Assembly: GCA_020744425.1 (NCBI GenBank)
Contig: JAGMUV010000007.1
Span: 186,001-250,000 of the forward strand
Source of the DNA: Dactylonectria macrodidyma
Taxonomy: Eukaryota > Ascomycota > Sordariomycetes > Hypocreales > Nectriaceae
Reading direction: 5' to 3'
DNA: 64,000 nucleotides
The position numbers and the translations under genes were made by a program. The notes beneath the pieces were generated by a model. That model had not been told where the DNA came from. It searched no databases and saw only the letters and a list, made by a program, of their open reading frames with translations. Of this stretch, positions 42,303 through 52,502 are shown piece by piece. The number at the start of each line of letters is the position of its first letter. The first letter of the stretch is position 1.

Positions 42303-44450
42303 ATGTACCATCTGCACCAGCCGCCAGCAAGCCAGAGTCCAGACAGAATCATGGAGATGAGGTCCATGCCGCCTTTAGACGGTATGAGAGGCCAATTGCC
42401 ACCTGTGCCGGATGAGAGCCATGTGGCACTTTTGCAATCATCGATACCTGGCAAAAAACGAGCCCATAATCGAATCAACGATGTCTCTGAGACAGATACG
42501 AGACGCGGGCGTTCACCACTTTCGTCTCTGGTCAACGCATGGAAGGGTTTTGAGAAAAAGCCAGGAATCATGTTTTGCCTCATCATGATCGGCAGTCTCC
42601 TCGCAATCGCTCACCATCTATTCTACAACTATCTGGATGGAAAAGAAGCAGAAAACCAGGCATTTGTGCTTCGGTGTGGAACCGCCCTGGCCTTTCTTGC
42701 CAAGGCCCATTTGAGCATGGCTGCTGTCCTGGCTTATCGGCAACGGGCGTGGATGACTGTTCGGGAAAATGTCCTCAGCCTTGGGGCGGTTGACTCGCTT
42801 TTTGCAGCTCCCGGGGACTTTTCGGCTCTGTTTAGCTGGGAGATAGTTAAGAGTGCTCGGATGTCTCTCTGTCTGGCAATCTACGTTTGGGCTACCCCTC
42901 TGCTCGTCATTTTGACCTCTGATACTCTTTCTGTCGTTCCTAGGACCTTGGAAGAGCATTCAGAGTGCTCGTCAGTCCGAACTCTCAATTTTGAGAACGA
43001 AGAAACGCACGAGTGGCGGTCGCAGAAATCCATCGAAGGAAGACCAGTGTTATCTGTTTCTACTTGGAACACAACTGCTTATGATGACGATTTCAATGGC
43101 GTGGATATCGATCCCACAGACTCTGATTTATTTGACTATTGGACCACAACCGCCTATGCTTACACGCGGCTGGCGTCTCGGGTAGCTTACCAACGGGTGA
43201 CCCTGACGAGGGACGATGCAGCAAAGCAAATATGCAACGACAGTTGGAATTGTTCATTCGTTATCGATTTCGTTGGGCTCGGATATAAGTGCGATGAACT
43301 CGCTGTTGGCAGAGGCTCAAAAGTCAAGAAGCTTGGGGCGGCGAAAGCTCCTTTCACAACTGAAGACATTTTACCAGATGGCAAGTTCTCGTACCTGGCC
43401 GTCACAGATCGAGGTGACTATGCGCCTCAACAAGTCGAGTCTACTATAGGGGGCAAACCAACAAAGAAACCACCCTACCCGAAGAATTTGGGCGCATTGC
43501 GGACTGAACCAATTATCTGGATTGGATATGCTGCTGTAAACGACACAGAGAAGCTACAGCCCCAGAACAGGACAGTCGATGGTTGGTACGATGCTTATAC
43601 GCCAATCATATTTGGCTGCGAGCACTATGAAACGAAATATAGCATTGAGTTCAGCTTCATAAATCGGATTGAGTCTCACGTCGTCAAGCGGCGCGATTTC
43701 CTTCGCAAGGTTATCAACACCACCTTCATTCCCGATGAGATCGACAACGATGGCACTTTGGATAATACCACAGCCTCTCCCAAGTCCAACTACATATTTC
43801 CGCAAGATACTCGCCGATATCGCCGGGCGGCCGCGTATCACTCCATGGGGGCCTCGCTCAGGTCTTTGCTCAATGGGACGATTGTGAAGCAATATAACAT
43901 TTTGTACACCAATCTCGACATGACACGGCTTATGGACGACCTAAACTACTTACCGGTCAAAGATCTCCGAAATGAGATACAAAAGCTCTACGAAGAGATG
44001 ATCTTATCTATGCTGTCAAAGCCGCAGTTCGTTGCTGTGGCCTGGGCTAACGATCCGAGGCAACCCAGCGGCATTCGGGTTGGTGGAGCGGAGACAAATT
44101 ATCCTTGCATTCGCACACGGCCGTCAGTCTTTTACGAATATCGCTTAATTCAGCTTTGCTTAGTTTACGGAGTATCGATTCTACTCGCGACTATTGGGGC
44201 TTATTCGGGGCTTCAAGGAGCGCGTGAAGAAGGTGTCATGCGCGACATGAAGATGTCTTCCATCATAGCTGTGACGAGGGCGCAGCACTTGAATATGGTT
44301 CAGTCCAATGGTGATCAAGACTCCCAGTCACTGAGTATTGCTTTTGGATGGGTGTTGGAATCCTATGGCTGGATACGTGGATTTGGGTTAGAGGGAGATG
44401 TTACTCGGGAACGTCCACATTCAGAGCCTCGTCCACCATCGCCCGGTTGA
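42303..44450 (+). CDS. Large fungal membrane protein (715 aa)
   Basis: Uncharacterised integral membrane protein of a type frequent in Hypocreales, often left with uninformative annotation. Single exon. Three hydrophobic helices lie in the first third (around FCLIMIGSLLAIAHHLF, FLAKAHLSMAAVLAY and LCLAIYVWATPLLVIL), then a long non-membrane region of more than 400 residues with many potential N-glycosylation sites and paired Cys, then one helix near the C-terminus (LCLVYGVSILLATIGAYSGL). This layout suggests a large extracellular or lumenal loop. The N-terminal 85 residues are polar and Pro-rich. Role unknown. Confidence 0.75.
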   Translation: MYHLHQPPASQSPDRIMEMRSMPPLDGMRGQLPPVPDESHVALLQSSIPGKKRAHNRINDVSETDTRRGRSPLSSLVNAWKGFEKKPGIMFCLIMIGSLLAIAHHLFYNYLDGKEAENQAFVLRCGTALAFLAKAHLSMAAVLAYRQRAWMTVRENVLSLGAVDSLFAAPGDFSALFSWEIVKSARMSLCLAIYVWATPLLVILTSDTLSVVPRTLEEHSECSSVRTLNFENEETHEWRSQKSIEGRPVLSVSTWNTTAYDDDFNGVDIDPTDSDLFDYWTTTAYAYTRLASRVAYQRVTLTRDDAAKQICNDSWNCSFVIDFVGLGYKCDELAVGRGSKVKKLGAAKAPFTTEDILPDGKFSYLAVTDRGDYAPQQVESTIGGKPTKKPPYPKNLGALRTEPIIWIGYAAVNDTEKLQPQNRTVDGWYDAYTPIIFGCEHYETKYSIEFSFINRIESHVVKRRDFLRKVINTTFIPDEIDNDGTLDNTTASPKSNYIFPQDTRRYRRAAAYHSMGASLRSLLNGTIVKQYNILYTNLDMTRLMDDLNYLPVKDLRNEIQKLYEEMILSMLSKPQFVAVAWANDPRQPSGIRVGGAETNYPCIRTRPSVFYEYRLIQLCLVYGVSILLATIGAYSGLQGAREEGVMRDMKMSSIIAVTRAQHLNMVQSNGDQDSQSLSIAFGWVLESYGWIRGFGLEGDVTRERPHSEPRPPSPG

Positions 44451-45160
44451 GTGGGCGGTAATGGCTACATTTGAATGGGAGTTGGAATACTCGATCTTGG
44501 CCTAAAATTAACGATTTGGATTGGGCGCTGCTTGATTTGTAACTCAAATGCAATACAGGTGGTAGTGGGTAGTGCACCCTTTTACTGCATGGATGGCTGT
44601 CAAAATCTGGATTTGACAAGACTCTCGACCTTTTTAACGGCGAATGAGCCAAACAATTTGCAAGGACATGGCAGGATCCTATTGCTGGTGGCCTTGGTTA
44701 TTAGTAATAACGGCCAGGCCGGGTTTGTCAGACTCGTGGCCCATGAAATTTGTGAGAGTCTAACTTTTGAGCCGTTTCTTATGCTGCATTGGATACCAAA
44801 TGGACGATGAAGATGACTTTGGAGCCGATTTGCTGATGTGATGGTACTCCCACAGCAGTGGAAAAGCAAGACCTGTGTCTTATCTTAGCGCTTGCGGGGT
44901 TTAGTTGAGCCAAAAAATTAAACCCTTGGTCCCCTGTCGCCTCTTGCATTCCTAGACGAGATGGCGCCCACCATCAAAAGGTGGCTGCAGAGACCAAGGC
45001 GGTCACGCCATGCATGGGATTGGTCGAGACGCGAGTGTCTGTGGGATTGAAGCTGGGTTTCTGCTTTAAAACGACCAAGGCTCCTCCCTAGCATGTGCCA
45101 GACGAGAGATCGTCCAGCTTTCCGACCTACTCTTTTTCTCCCCAACTCCATGGGTTCGCC
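44451..45160. other. Intergenic region, no gene seen
   Basis: 710 bp between the large membrane protein and the rhodopsin-like gene; nothing recognised. Confidence 0.5.
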
Positions 45161-46170
45161 ATGGAGAGTAAAACAGTGCTCGCGTTATGGCTCTTCAGCT
45201 GCCTCGCTCTCGTTATCATGGGCACCAGACTGGCCTTGAGAAAGATGGCCAAGCAGCCATTTAATCTGGGCGACTATCTCACCATGGCCGCCTGTGCTTG
45301 CTGCATAGCCAGGCTTTCGATGACCCATGTGGTCTTGACCTGGGGCACCAACAATGTCTCGGTCGCGATACGAAAAACACACGTCTTTTCGGCAGATGAG
45401 ATCCATCGGCGGACAATCGGAAGTAAACTGGCAATTACCGGCCGTTGCTTCTACAATACATTGTCAGCCATCCCTTGCTAGTGGAACTGCTTTCGCTTTC
45501 AGCTAACATGCATCAAGTCTCTGGTTACAAAAGTTCGTCCTTCTTGACGTCTACCGACGCCTGCTCCTTGGGACTTGGTATGAGAAGCACATTATGATTG
45601 TGTTCTTTACCGTGCTCTCTTCTACGTGGGTCGTGGTCACTGTGGTAGTCTTTACTGAGTGCCGCCCCTTCCGCTTGTACTGGCAAGTGGTTCCTGATCC
45701 TGGTAAGGTCCCCTCTGCCTCTATCATTCTTCTCTCCGTACCGACTAATCGACCTAGGGACTTGCGTGGAGGCTCAGATAGAACTGTTTGTCATGGCTTC
45801 TCTCAATATTCTCACTGACATGATGCTCCTCACATTCCCGTTCCTCCTCTTCACCCATTTCAAGACGAGCTGGAACCTCAAGCTTCGACTGTTCGCCTTG
45901 TTCACACTCGGTGTGTTTATCATCATCATCACCATCATTCGACTGCCAATCACCAGGGATAACAGAGAGAGTCAACCCGACCGATCGATGTGGACGAGTA
46001 CAGAACTCTTCGTGGCTACGCTGGTTGTCAATGCCCCCACCGTTTACGGCTTGTGGAATAATTTGCGGAGGCGAAAACGACCAGACACGCTTCAATCCCA
46101 TTCTCAGGGCACAGAGGGAGCAGGTCAAAGTGGTGGACGCGGGCCATTACCGCCAATGGTGAATGCATGA
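45161..46170 (+). CDS. Rhodopsin-like seven-helix membrane protein (299 aa)
   Basis: Member of the fungal rhodopsin-domain integral membrane family (the group related to PTH11-like proteins but without a CFEM domain). Exons 45161-45462, 45518-45702, 45758-46170; both introns are 55 nt, with GCTAAC and ACTAATC branches, and keep frame. Typical family sequence is visible: a long first exon with three helices, FYNTFLWLQKFVLLDVYRRL across the first junction, FTECRPFRLYWQVVPDPGTC across the second, then MASLNILTDMMLLTFP and IIIITIIRLPI. The C-terminal tail is polar. Ligand and signalling role, if any, are unknown. Confidence 0.87.
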
Positions 46171-47671
46171 GATTTTCTAATGGGATCTTGAAGCAGAGGC
46201 GATTTTGTTTAGATGTTTAGAGCAAAAGGAGTACTGGCATATAAACGGGTCTCTGAAGGGGATACAGCGTTCAGTTCAAGTCAGCAGGAGATATTGCGGC
46301 CTTGACTTCTTTCTCTTAAATTTCAAAAATGAGGCATGACATGTTATTTGTTTTCGGTCAAACCCGACCCCACGCAAGTTGGATATCTGAGTCGCCGTGA
46401 CGCTTTTCCCAAGCCAAGGAGTTGCCATGTCCAGCAGTGACCCCGCCAGCCGCAGGAATGAACCGGAGTCGCCGGGCTCACAAGTGCAGCATCGCATATG
46501 ACCCTAGACTACATAATCACACTCAAAAGAATTTTCCTGAAACATTACTAGAAAAGCTTAATTATGTTGGGTTGGGGTTTGTAGCTGGAAGGGTGAGGAT
46601 ATCTTGATTGAAGCTTCCCACCACAACGATCGACCTTATCCCTGCGCTGCTGCATCTCTGGCGGGCCAAAGAGCCGTACTAAGTGGGCTACGTGGCAAGC
46701 CAGCCACTGAGTAAGACTCTCGGCTACGATCGAGTCTCCATTTGATTCATGCTGCAAAATGACAATTGGCCGCGTTGAAAAGATTGCACCAACAAGGTTA
46801 AAAAAGAAAGTTTAGATTCATGCCACCCTCCTCAGGGCTTTAATTGATCTAAGTGATAAAGTGCAACGGTCATGCGTTCCCCCAAACTTGCCAGTCAAAG
46901 CCGAAGGTGCCCAAGTCAGGATACCTAGCAGCACGTTTGAGATCAACACCAGCCTCGGAACAATCACTATTTTTTCTTCACATTTTTCGCTGGATCTCTA
47001 AAGCACTCGCTTGTTTCTACCCTGGCTTCAGGATACGTCATATCTGACATTACGCGACATGACTTGACATTACATAAGGCCTCACGTAATGGCAGGCTAA
47101 CTTGTTTCCGTCTCCGTCGGTGTGTCCAGCTAGCTGACTAACATTTGTTTCCGCTATTCAATCCCAACCCAGGCCAGAGACCCCTCGGGCTAAGCTTTGG
47201 CGTACATGGGCAGATCTCAGTCCCTGAAAATCAAGTGCTTGCGCGGGCTTGTGGTTTCATCCCTCCAAGCTATACGAAAATTGCAGGCGACGTCTTATTG
47301 CGATAGAACACTAGATACGGCTTCTCTACACAAGTAGATTGGGGGCAATTTCCTCGCTGTTACCACCGGGTCGCGACATGGCGCACTGTGTGGTCGACAC
47401 AACGATACGTTTATATGAGAAGGAATCAAACACTTTGTTCCTGGGCCAAGGGAGTTTATTTCTGATTTAGAACTACCAAGTGTGCTTCCCGTTTAATCCC
47501 GCGTCTCGCTACTTGCGACACGACAAACGACGAAAAAACAGCACCCTGGTTCTAGATGAGTTTGTTGTCTAATATCCCGATTGTACTTTACCCTTTTTTT
47601 CTTCACTCAGCTCGACGCTCAAACAACACCAAGCCCGTTGAAAATCTCGACGTGTTTGTTGCTGGTCAACG
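46171..47671. other. Intergenic region, no gene seen
   Basis: 1.5 kb. I notice a repeated GACATTAC word around 47046-47075 (TGACATTACGCGACATGACTT and again TTGACATTAC) but no gene. Confidence 0.5.
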
Positions 47672-48123
47672 CTAGCCCTTGTAGGTGTTGCTGGACCAGA
47701 TGGGAGTGCCCTTGTAGAGAACAACATTGCCATCGTTCTGCACTGCGCAGATGACAGTGCTATTTCCCGTAGGACTGGCTGTATTGGTGTGCCAAACGCA
47801 GTTTCCATGATTATCACTGTGCAAAGAGTCAACCTCTGTCAAAGTAAGACCCCTCCAACCCAGTTTCAATATGCTATGCTGCAATGGTAAAGGGTATGAA
47901 ATGGTTTGTAAACTTACTATAGGCACAAGTTACCGTCATGCTGCATGACAAGACCTTTCATGTCCTGGGACTGCTGCGCCGTGTTCTGGAATCGACACTG
48001 ACCGCCCCAGTAAATGGCAATCTTGCCATCCTGCTGCATCTTGAACTCAACTGAGCCGTCCTGGCTGAACAGACTGGTGCCCTTGAGCAGCCACTCGCCG
48101 TTACCAAGGGTGTTCTGAGACAT
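47672..48123 (-). CDS. GNA-type (bulb) mannose-binding lectin, 116 aa
   Basis: Small beta-prism II lectin. Exon 1 47918-48123 and exon 2 47672-47816 join over a 101-nt intron (GTAAGT...CACAG). Three sugar-site motifs of the form QxDxNxVxY can be read: QQDGKIAIY (second half altered), QHDGNLCLY and QNDGNVVLY, one per subdomain, so at least two sites look usable. There is no signal peptide, so the lectin is probably cytosolic, as in other fungal cytoplasmic lectins thought to act against grazers; that role is inference from family. Length equals one domain. An in-frame extension upstream of 48123 is rejected because the domain begins right at this Met. Confidence 0.88.
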
Positions 48124-50394
48124 GATGTAGGAGGGCTTGGTCAAATAAAGATGAGTCTGAGTAGTCGTCCGTGAAGTCTGGGGAGTGAGGCAATGAGGAC
48201 AGAATGATGAACTTGGAGAAGACCATGGCTGTATTCTTATACTTCGACCTGCGTTTATGGGGAAATGAAACTGGGGACGTGTACGACCTTGCTCCCCATC
48301 ATAGCCATCATCCCCTCGGATCCATTGATCTCGGATGTCGGCGATACTTTGACTCGGCGACATCTTTCTGCGTTCCCGTAACGATGTATCACAACGAATC
48401 CCTTTCTGAAACCTGCTCATATTACCTGCGAAGTGGTGGAGATGCGCGTCTAACGTCTTTTCTACATATGCAGTGTGTCGGGAGACATACACGAGAGACG
48501 GATATGCTTGAACATGGCTCTTTGGTTTGTCATCTACGGGACAGGCTGCAAAAGGATGCAAAGTTACAGTAACCGGTTAATTTCGGCGGCGTGTTGGTAC
48601 CAACTTCCCCATCGTGGTTGATATACGGAGCGCTCACGTTGAAATGCTCCACTTACCGGCTGAAGACAACTATCAACAGGATATGCGGTTACTCATGCAT
48701 CACACACTCCGTGTAATTCAGGTGGTTTCCTAAAGGGTCTAACGCGACACGGGTGTACGTCGGTGACACATGACATGCCGGCAGTTAGAGTCGGCCAGTC
48801 AAAGAATGGGGAGCCGACCACAGGTATTGACAAGCCTTGTCGTTCCATCTGGCTGTCATACGCAATGTCCTCCCTTCGGACTATCGGTGAAGGATGGTGA
48901 AGTACTTTGTATAGATGGTCACATGTGGCATTCTACACAGTCCGACGAGCGGTGTAAGCAAGGTGGGGAAGGTTGAACAAGATCGTTCACAACTAGATAG
49001 TTTCTACTTGACCATGATCTCATGTTAAGCCACTTTCATCACTAAAGATCTGAATGAAGTGTCCTGCGGCTGTCTCTGAAATTTGCTCACGTGGAGTGCC
49101 TAATACGCACAGTCTCATCACGGCCCGAGATTTCTGCGAATCGCTCCTGTATAACTACGGTGAATCTCGATAAGTTGTGCCAGGCTAGTGCAGCACAAGA
49201 CTTTGTTGTGAGACGTGTGCGTCGAATCAGATCAGCGGCTGAGGGCGCTCGAGCCGCGCTGTTCACCAACGCATTGCTGATGGGTTGTTTGCTGGTCGGG
49301 GGTGTTAGTGAGGTCTTGCTTTCGGGAGGAAAGTGTGTCTGGCAAGAATGAAGTTCAGCCAGCCAACGAGGGTGTTTGCTGTCCAAGGTTGGGCAATGAG
49401 TGATTAGTATCGCGATCTTTATGGGACAGAGCAAACGTGCGAGATAATTGTCCCCTTCGCTCACATTCGTGGGCGGCTTCTTGCGACTGACCAGGGAATG
49501 GAACAAGCTTGCTATAGTGCACAACTTAGTCACTAGCCACAGCTGAACCTGCAAGCGGATTGCCTGTCACTCACTAGAGTAACACGTAGCGCCGGCGGTA
49601 TTGTCGGGTGATTCAATTTCTGCAGATGTTGGTTATTGGTAAATCCGCGAACTTCTGACGCCGATGTGCGTTGAAGACCTGGTACAATATTGAGGGGATG
49701 CCAATCGCGCTGTTCCACTTTCAATCTAAAGAAGATGATTCCATGGGAATACAGCTGATCCCTTTATTCTTGCGATGCATATGGCGCACCAAGGGATTGG
49801 CAGTTGTGGGCCACTACTCGTATAGCATGATGTAGCGAGTCTACAAGTAATCTCACCAGCTATGCTTTGCTACATATTGATGGCGCCCAATTGGATTGTG
49901 CACCAAATAATAAGGAAAATATTTAATAGCGTATGAAGATTATTTACCTCAGGAATTATTCCCTGGTGTCGGTGTCACTGGATTTGGTTTAAATGGTCCG
50001 AAAGATGACAGTTGTTGTGTTGACGTTCAAATCGAAGCAATGAACTAGTTTTGGGCTGCAACTAGTGATGAGGCTCAATTTGGCATCTTCTACTTTCCGG
50101 TTGCCGTCACTCGAAGAAGAGTTGGAACTGTTTTTTGTGCCTTTGTGCCAGCAGCTCGTCCTTGGTGGAGCGGGCAGCAATTAAGTAGAAGACTTGGGTA
50201 GTGATGAGAGCAATCTGGTGCTCCCTACGACTGGTCGCAAAAGGAACTGCAAGATCACGTTCCGTTTTAATAGTTCGCATCTCTGGGTGAGACATTTAAA
50301 TTCGAATGGTAACGGAAGGACATTACTGTTGATACCATTATCTAAAAAAGAAAAAAGACAAGGGCATCTTGGCATCCTTCTGAGAATTCGCCAC
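48124..50394. other. Intergenic region, no supported gene
   Basis: 2.3 kb upstream of the lectin and downstream of the beta-lactamase-fold gene. A 155-codon minus frame at 49087-49554 has no signal, domain or codon pattern that I trust. No repeat or RNA recognised. Confidence 0.45.
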
Positions 50395-52200
50395 CTAAAC
50401 ACTCCTCTGCAACACTGTCTGTGCATGAGGAAGCTCCAAGCTAGCTGCGTTGCCATCCTGATCCAGTTGAAACACAATACTATGCTCAATGCCAACACTT
50501 GCGCCTACTTCCTGCCAAGTGATGCACGTCGGAGTGCCCATATCAATTGGAGCACTTTGATCCTGGAAGATGGCAACGAACTGATGCTGAGTCTCATCCT
50601 GCACGTTTGTCGGGTAGATTCTAAAGTCAAGATCCACAACATCGATTTTGAGCTTTTCCGCGGTCTCAAATTTCACATCCGATTTGTCAATGATCAACTT
50701 TGTCACCTCCAAGCCCGGCCCATTGTCAGTGAGATTGAGAATGGCCACAGTATCTTCACCGCTTCCGTATACGCCGGCATAGCGCAAAGCTAGCTCCTTT
50801 GCTGCAAACGCCTGCATGTAGCCAATAGACTCGCTGACAATATCGGCATAGACGTTGAGATCGAGCTTGCGGTCCTCCACAGTGCTATCGTGCGCCAAGA
50901 TGGCAAACCCAGCGCCAAAGTCCGGCGTGACACCAAAATAGCTTGCATATTGTCCAATTGCGCCACTCTTGGTGAAAACATCCAGGACAGGCGAGATTGC
51001 GGTAGATCCAGCACGATATATCTCCCAGGGACGACCGACGCCGTTTCGAAGATTAGACGTGTCCGTCTGAGAGTGTAGCCAGCGACGAGTGACTGCGGGA
51101 GCAAGGAGACTTGAAGACAAGATGGAGTGGCCGGCTCGGGCAAGATCCTCGATAGAACTGACAAGGGACAGGGCGCTGCAGTAAATGAATTAGAATATCT
51201 CCAGGCAACCAAAGAGTAAATGAGACTTACCCGGGCTCGCCGGTTTGCGACGTATTCAGCCCATCCAAAGCGAAAACGTTCTCCATAGTGGGACACAAAA
51301 GACCACTAGAAGTCATGTTGAGAGGTTTCAAGATAGCCTTGTCCAAGACTGAAGCCCACGTGTGCACCCCACCCTTACGGCCGCTTTCCCTCTGCATAGC
51401 GAACGCGAGGAGTTGGAAAGCCGCATAGGAAACAATAGGTGTGCTGTCGGGAAGAAAGACTGGCGCCTTCTTCGCGAAGTCCTTGGCGAAAGCTGACATC
51501 CGCGTTAGCGCTTCCTGCAAAATACCCAGAGAATGGCCACTCACATTTCCAATCACAGGGTATGCCAATAACACACGACTGGGCTGCATTTTGCTGTTAG
51601 TTCTGGTATACAAAGACGCACGCGTCATGGCAGCTCACATTGGCGACTCAGACCAGACATATGGCCAGCTAATAACCCGATAGTGACATCTTTCCAAGGA
51701 ACTGTCAGAGGCCCTCCGATAGCTGCTAGCTCTGGCAAGTATTCGGTGATGGGTGTATCCCATTGCTCTCCATGTTCTACCAACCAAGCGTAGACGGTGA
51801 AGATCATGGTCAGATCACCGACGGGAAACCTTGTGCTAGAGTCGAGCGTGGCGTTGGTCAGAGATTGATCTAATGGGGAGGTGTAGTGGTATTCGAAGAA
51901 GACAGGATCATCATGAAGGTCATCTGAGCCACCAAAGAGTACAACGGAAAACGAGGTTGTGTTGGGCGTGATGGCACCGTAGTCCTCGCTCCCGTTCTTC
52001 ATGATGAGTTCGTCGAAGACATCAGTGAACTTAGCTTCGAGCTGTTTGAAAGCATCCGAGGATTTAACAATGGTTGGTGGGGGGTAGTATGCGCCGATGA
52101 GAGGGCATGCTGAGAAAGTGATATTGTCGCTTTCCTGCGCAACCACTTGTCTCGGCAATGCCCCTAGAAGCAAGACTGATGCGGAGAATGATAAGCGCAT
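50395..52200 (-). CDS. Secreted serine beta-lactamase-fold protein lacking catalytic Ser and Lys (547 aa)
   Basis: Exons 51639-52200, 51545-51583, 51231-51492, 50395-51175; introns of 55, 52 and 55 nt, with CTAAC or CTAAT branches. The start at 52200 gives a signal peptide (MRLSFSASVLLLGALP...). The fold is that of class C beta-lactamase/esterase proteins: TRFPVG...IFTVYAWLVEHG, GHMSGLSRQ, PIVSYAAFQLLAFAMQ and a C-terminal beta-rich region. However the SxxK motif, expected in FPVGSLTKIFT, reads GDLTM: Asp129 replaces Ser and Met132 replaces Lys (codons GAT and ATG). The Tyr of the second motif is retained (SYAAF). The protein should therefore be catalytically dead by the normal route, but the frame is intact, so a binding or regulatory role is possible. 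It is the downstream neighbour of a Zn2Cys6 regulator on the same strand. Confidence 0.85.
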
Positions 52201-52502
52201 GATGACTGAGATGAGAAACGGCTTTGAGGACAAGTAGAGGAGGTGGATTGATGACAAGGTAAGCCTCGAGATGTCCTTTTGGCTTCGTACTTATACAAAT
52301 GATAGCTTCGGCCTCTTACAGTAACATAAAGTCCGCCCTGCTTCACGCTCCCCTGTCTCTTAACCCGTGTCTTGCACCGTGTCTTATTCCGTGCCTTAGT
52401 CCGTGTCTAAGTCCGTGTCTGCGCTGATTTAGGGGGTCATTAGTGGGTGAAAGCCCTGTAAACCGCGTAATATTTGACTCCGCCACTGAATCCTTCCTGA
52501 TT
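52201..52502. other. Promoter region between the pseudoenzyme and regulator genes
   Basis: 302 bp; carries the 12-bp tandem repeat at 52365-52424. Confidence 0.6.
52365..52424. repeat. 12-bp tandem repeat x5 with a CGG/CCG in each unit
   Basis: Five 12-bp units start at 52365, 52377, 52389, 52401 and 52413, each beginning CCGTG(T/C)CT. On the coding strand of the beta-lactamase-fold gene this puts a CGG every 12 bp, 165-225 bp upstream of its start, a spacing that could form an array of Zn2Cys6 half-sites. Confidence 0.7.

Noticed and set aside
49087..49554. 155-codon minus-strand open frame
   Set aside because: No domain, signal peptide or clear start context; overlaps an opposite-strand frame of similar quality; composition looks non-coding.
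50194..50793. 199-codon plus-strand frame
   Set aside because: Mostly antisense to the last exon of the beta-lactamase-fold gene; the sense protein is well conserved in character, so this is a shadow.
51493..51638. Single 146-nt intron in the beta-lactamase-fold gene
   Set aside because: Two short introns (55 and 52 nt), each with its own GTGAG donor and CTAAC branch, with a 39-nt exon between them, fit better and add a family-like Cys-rich segment.
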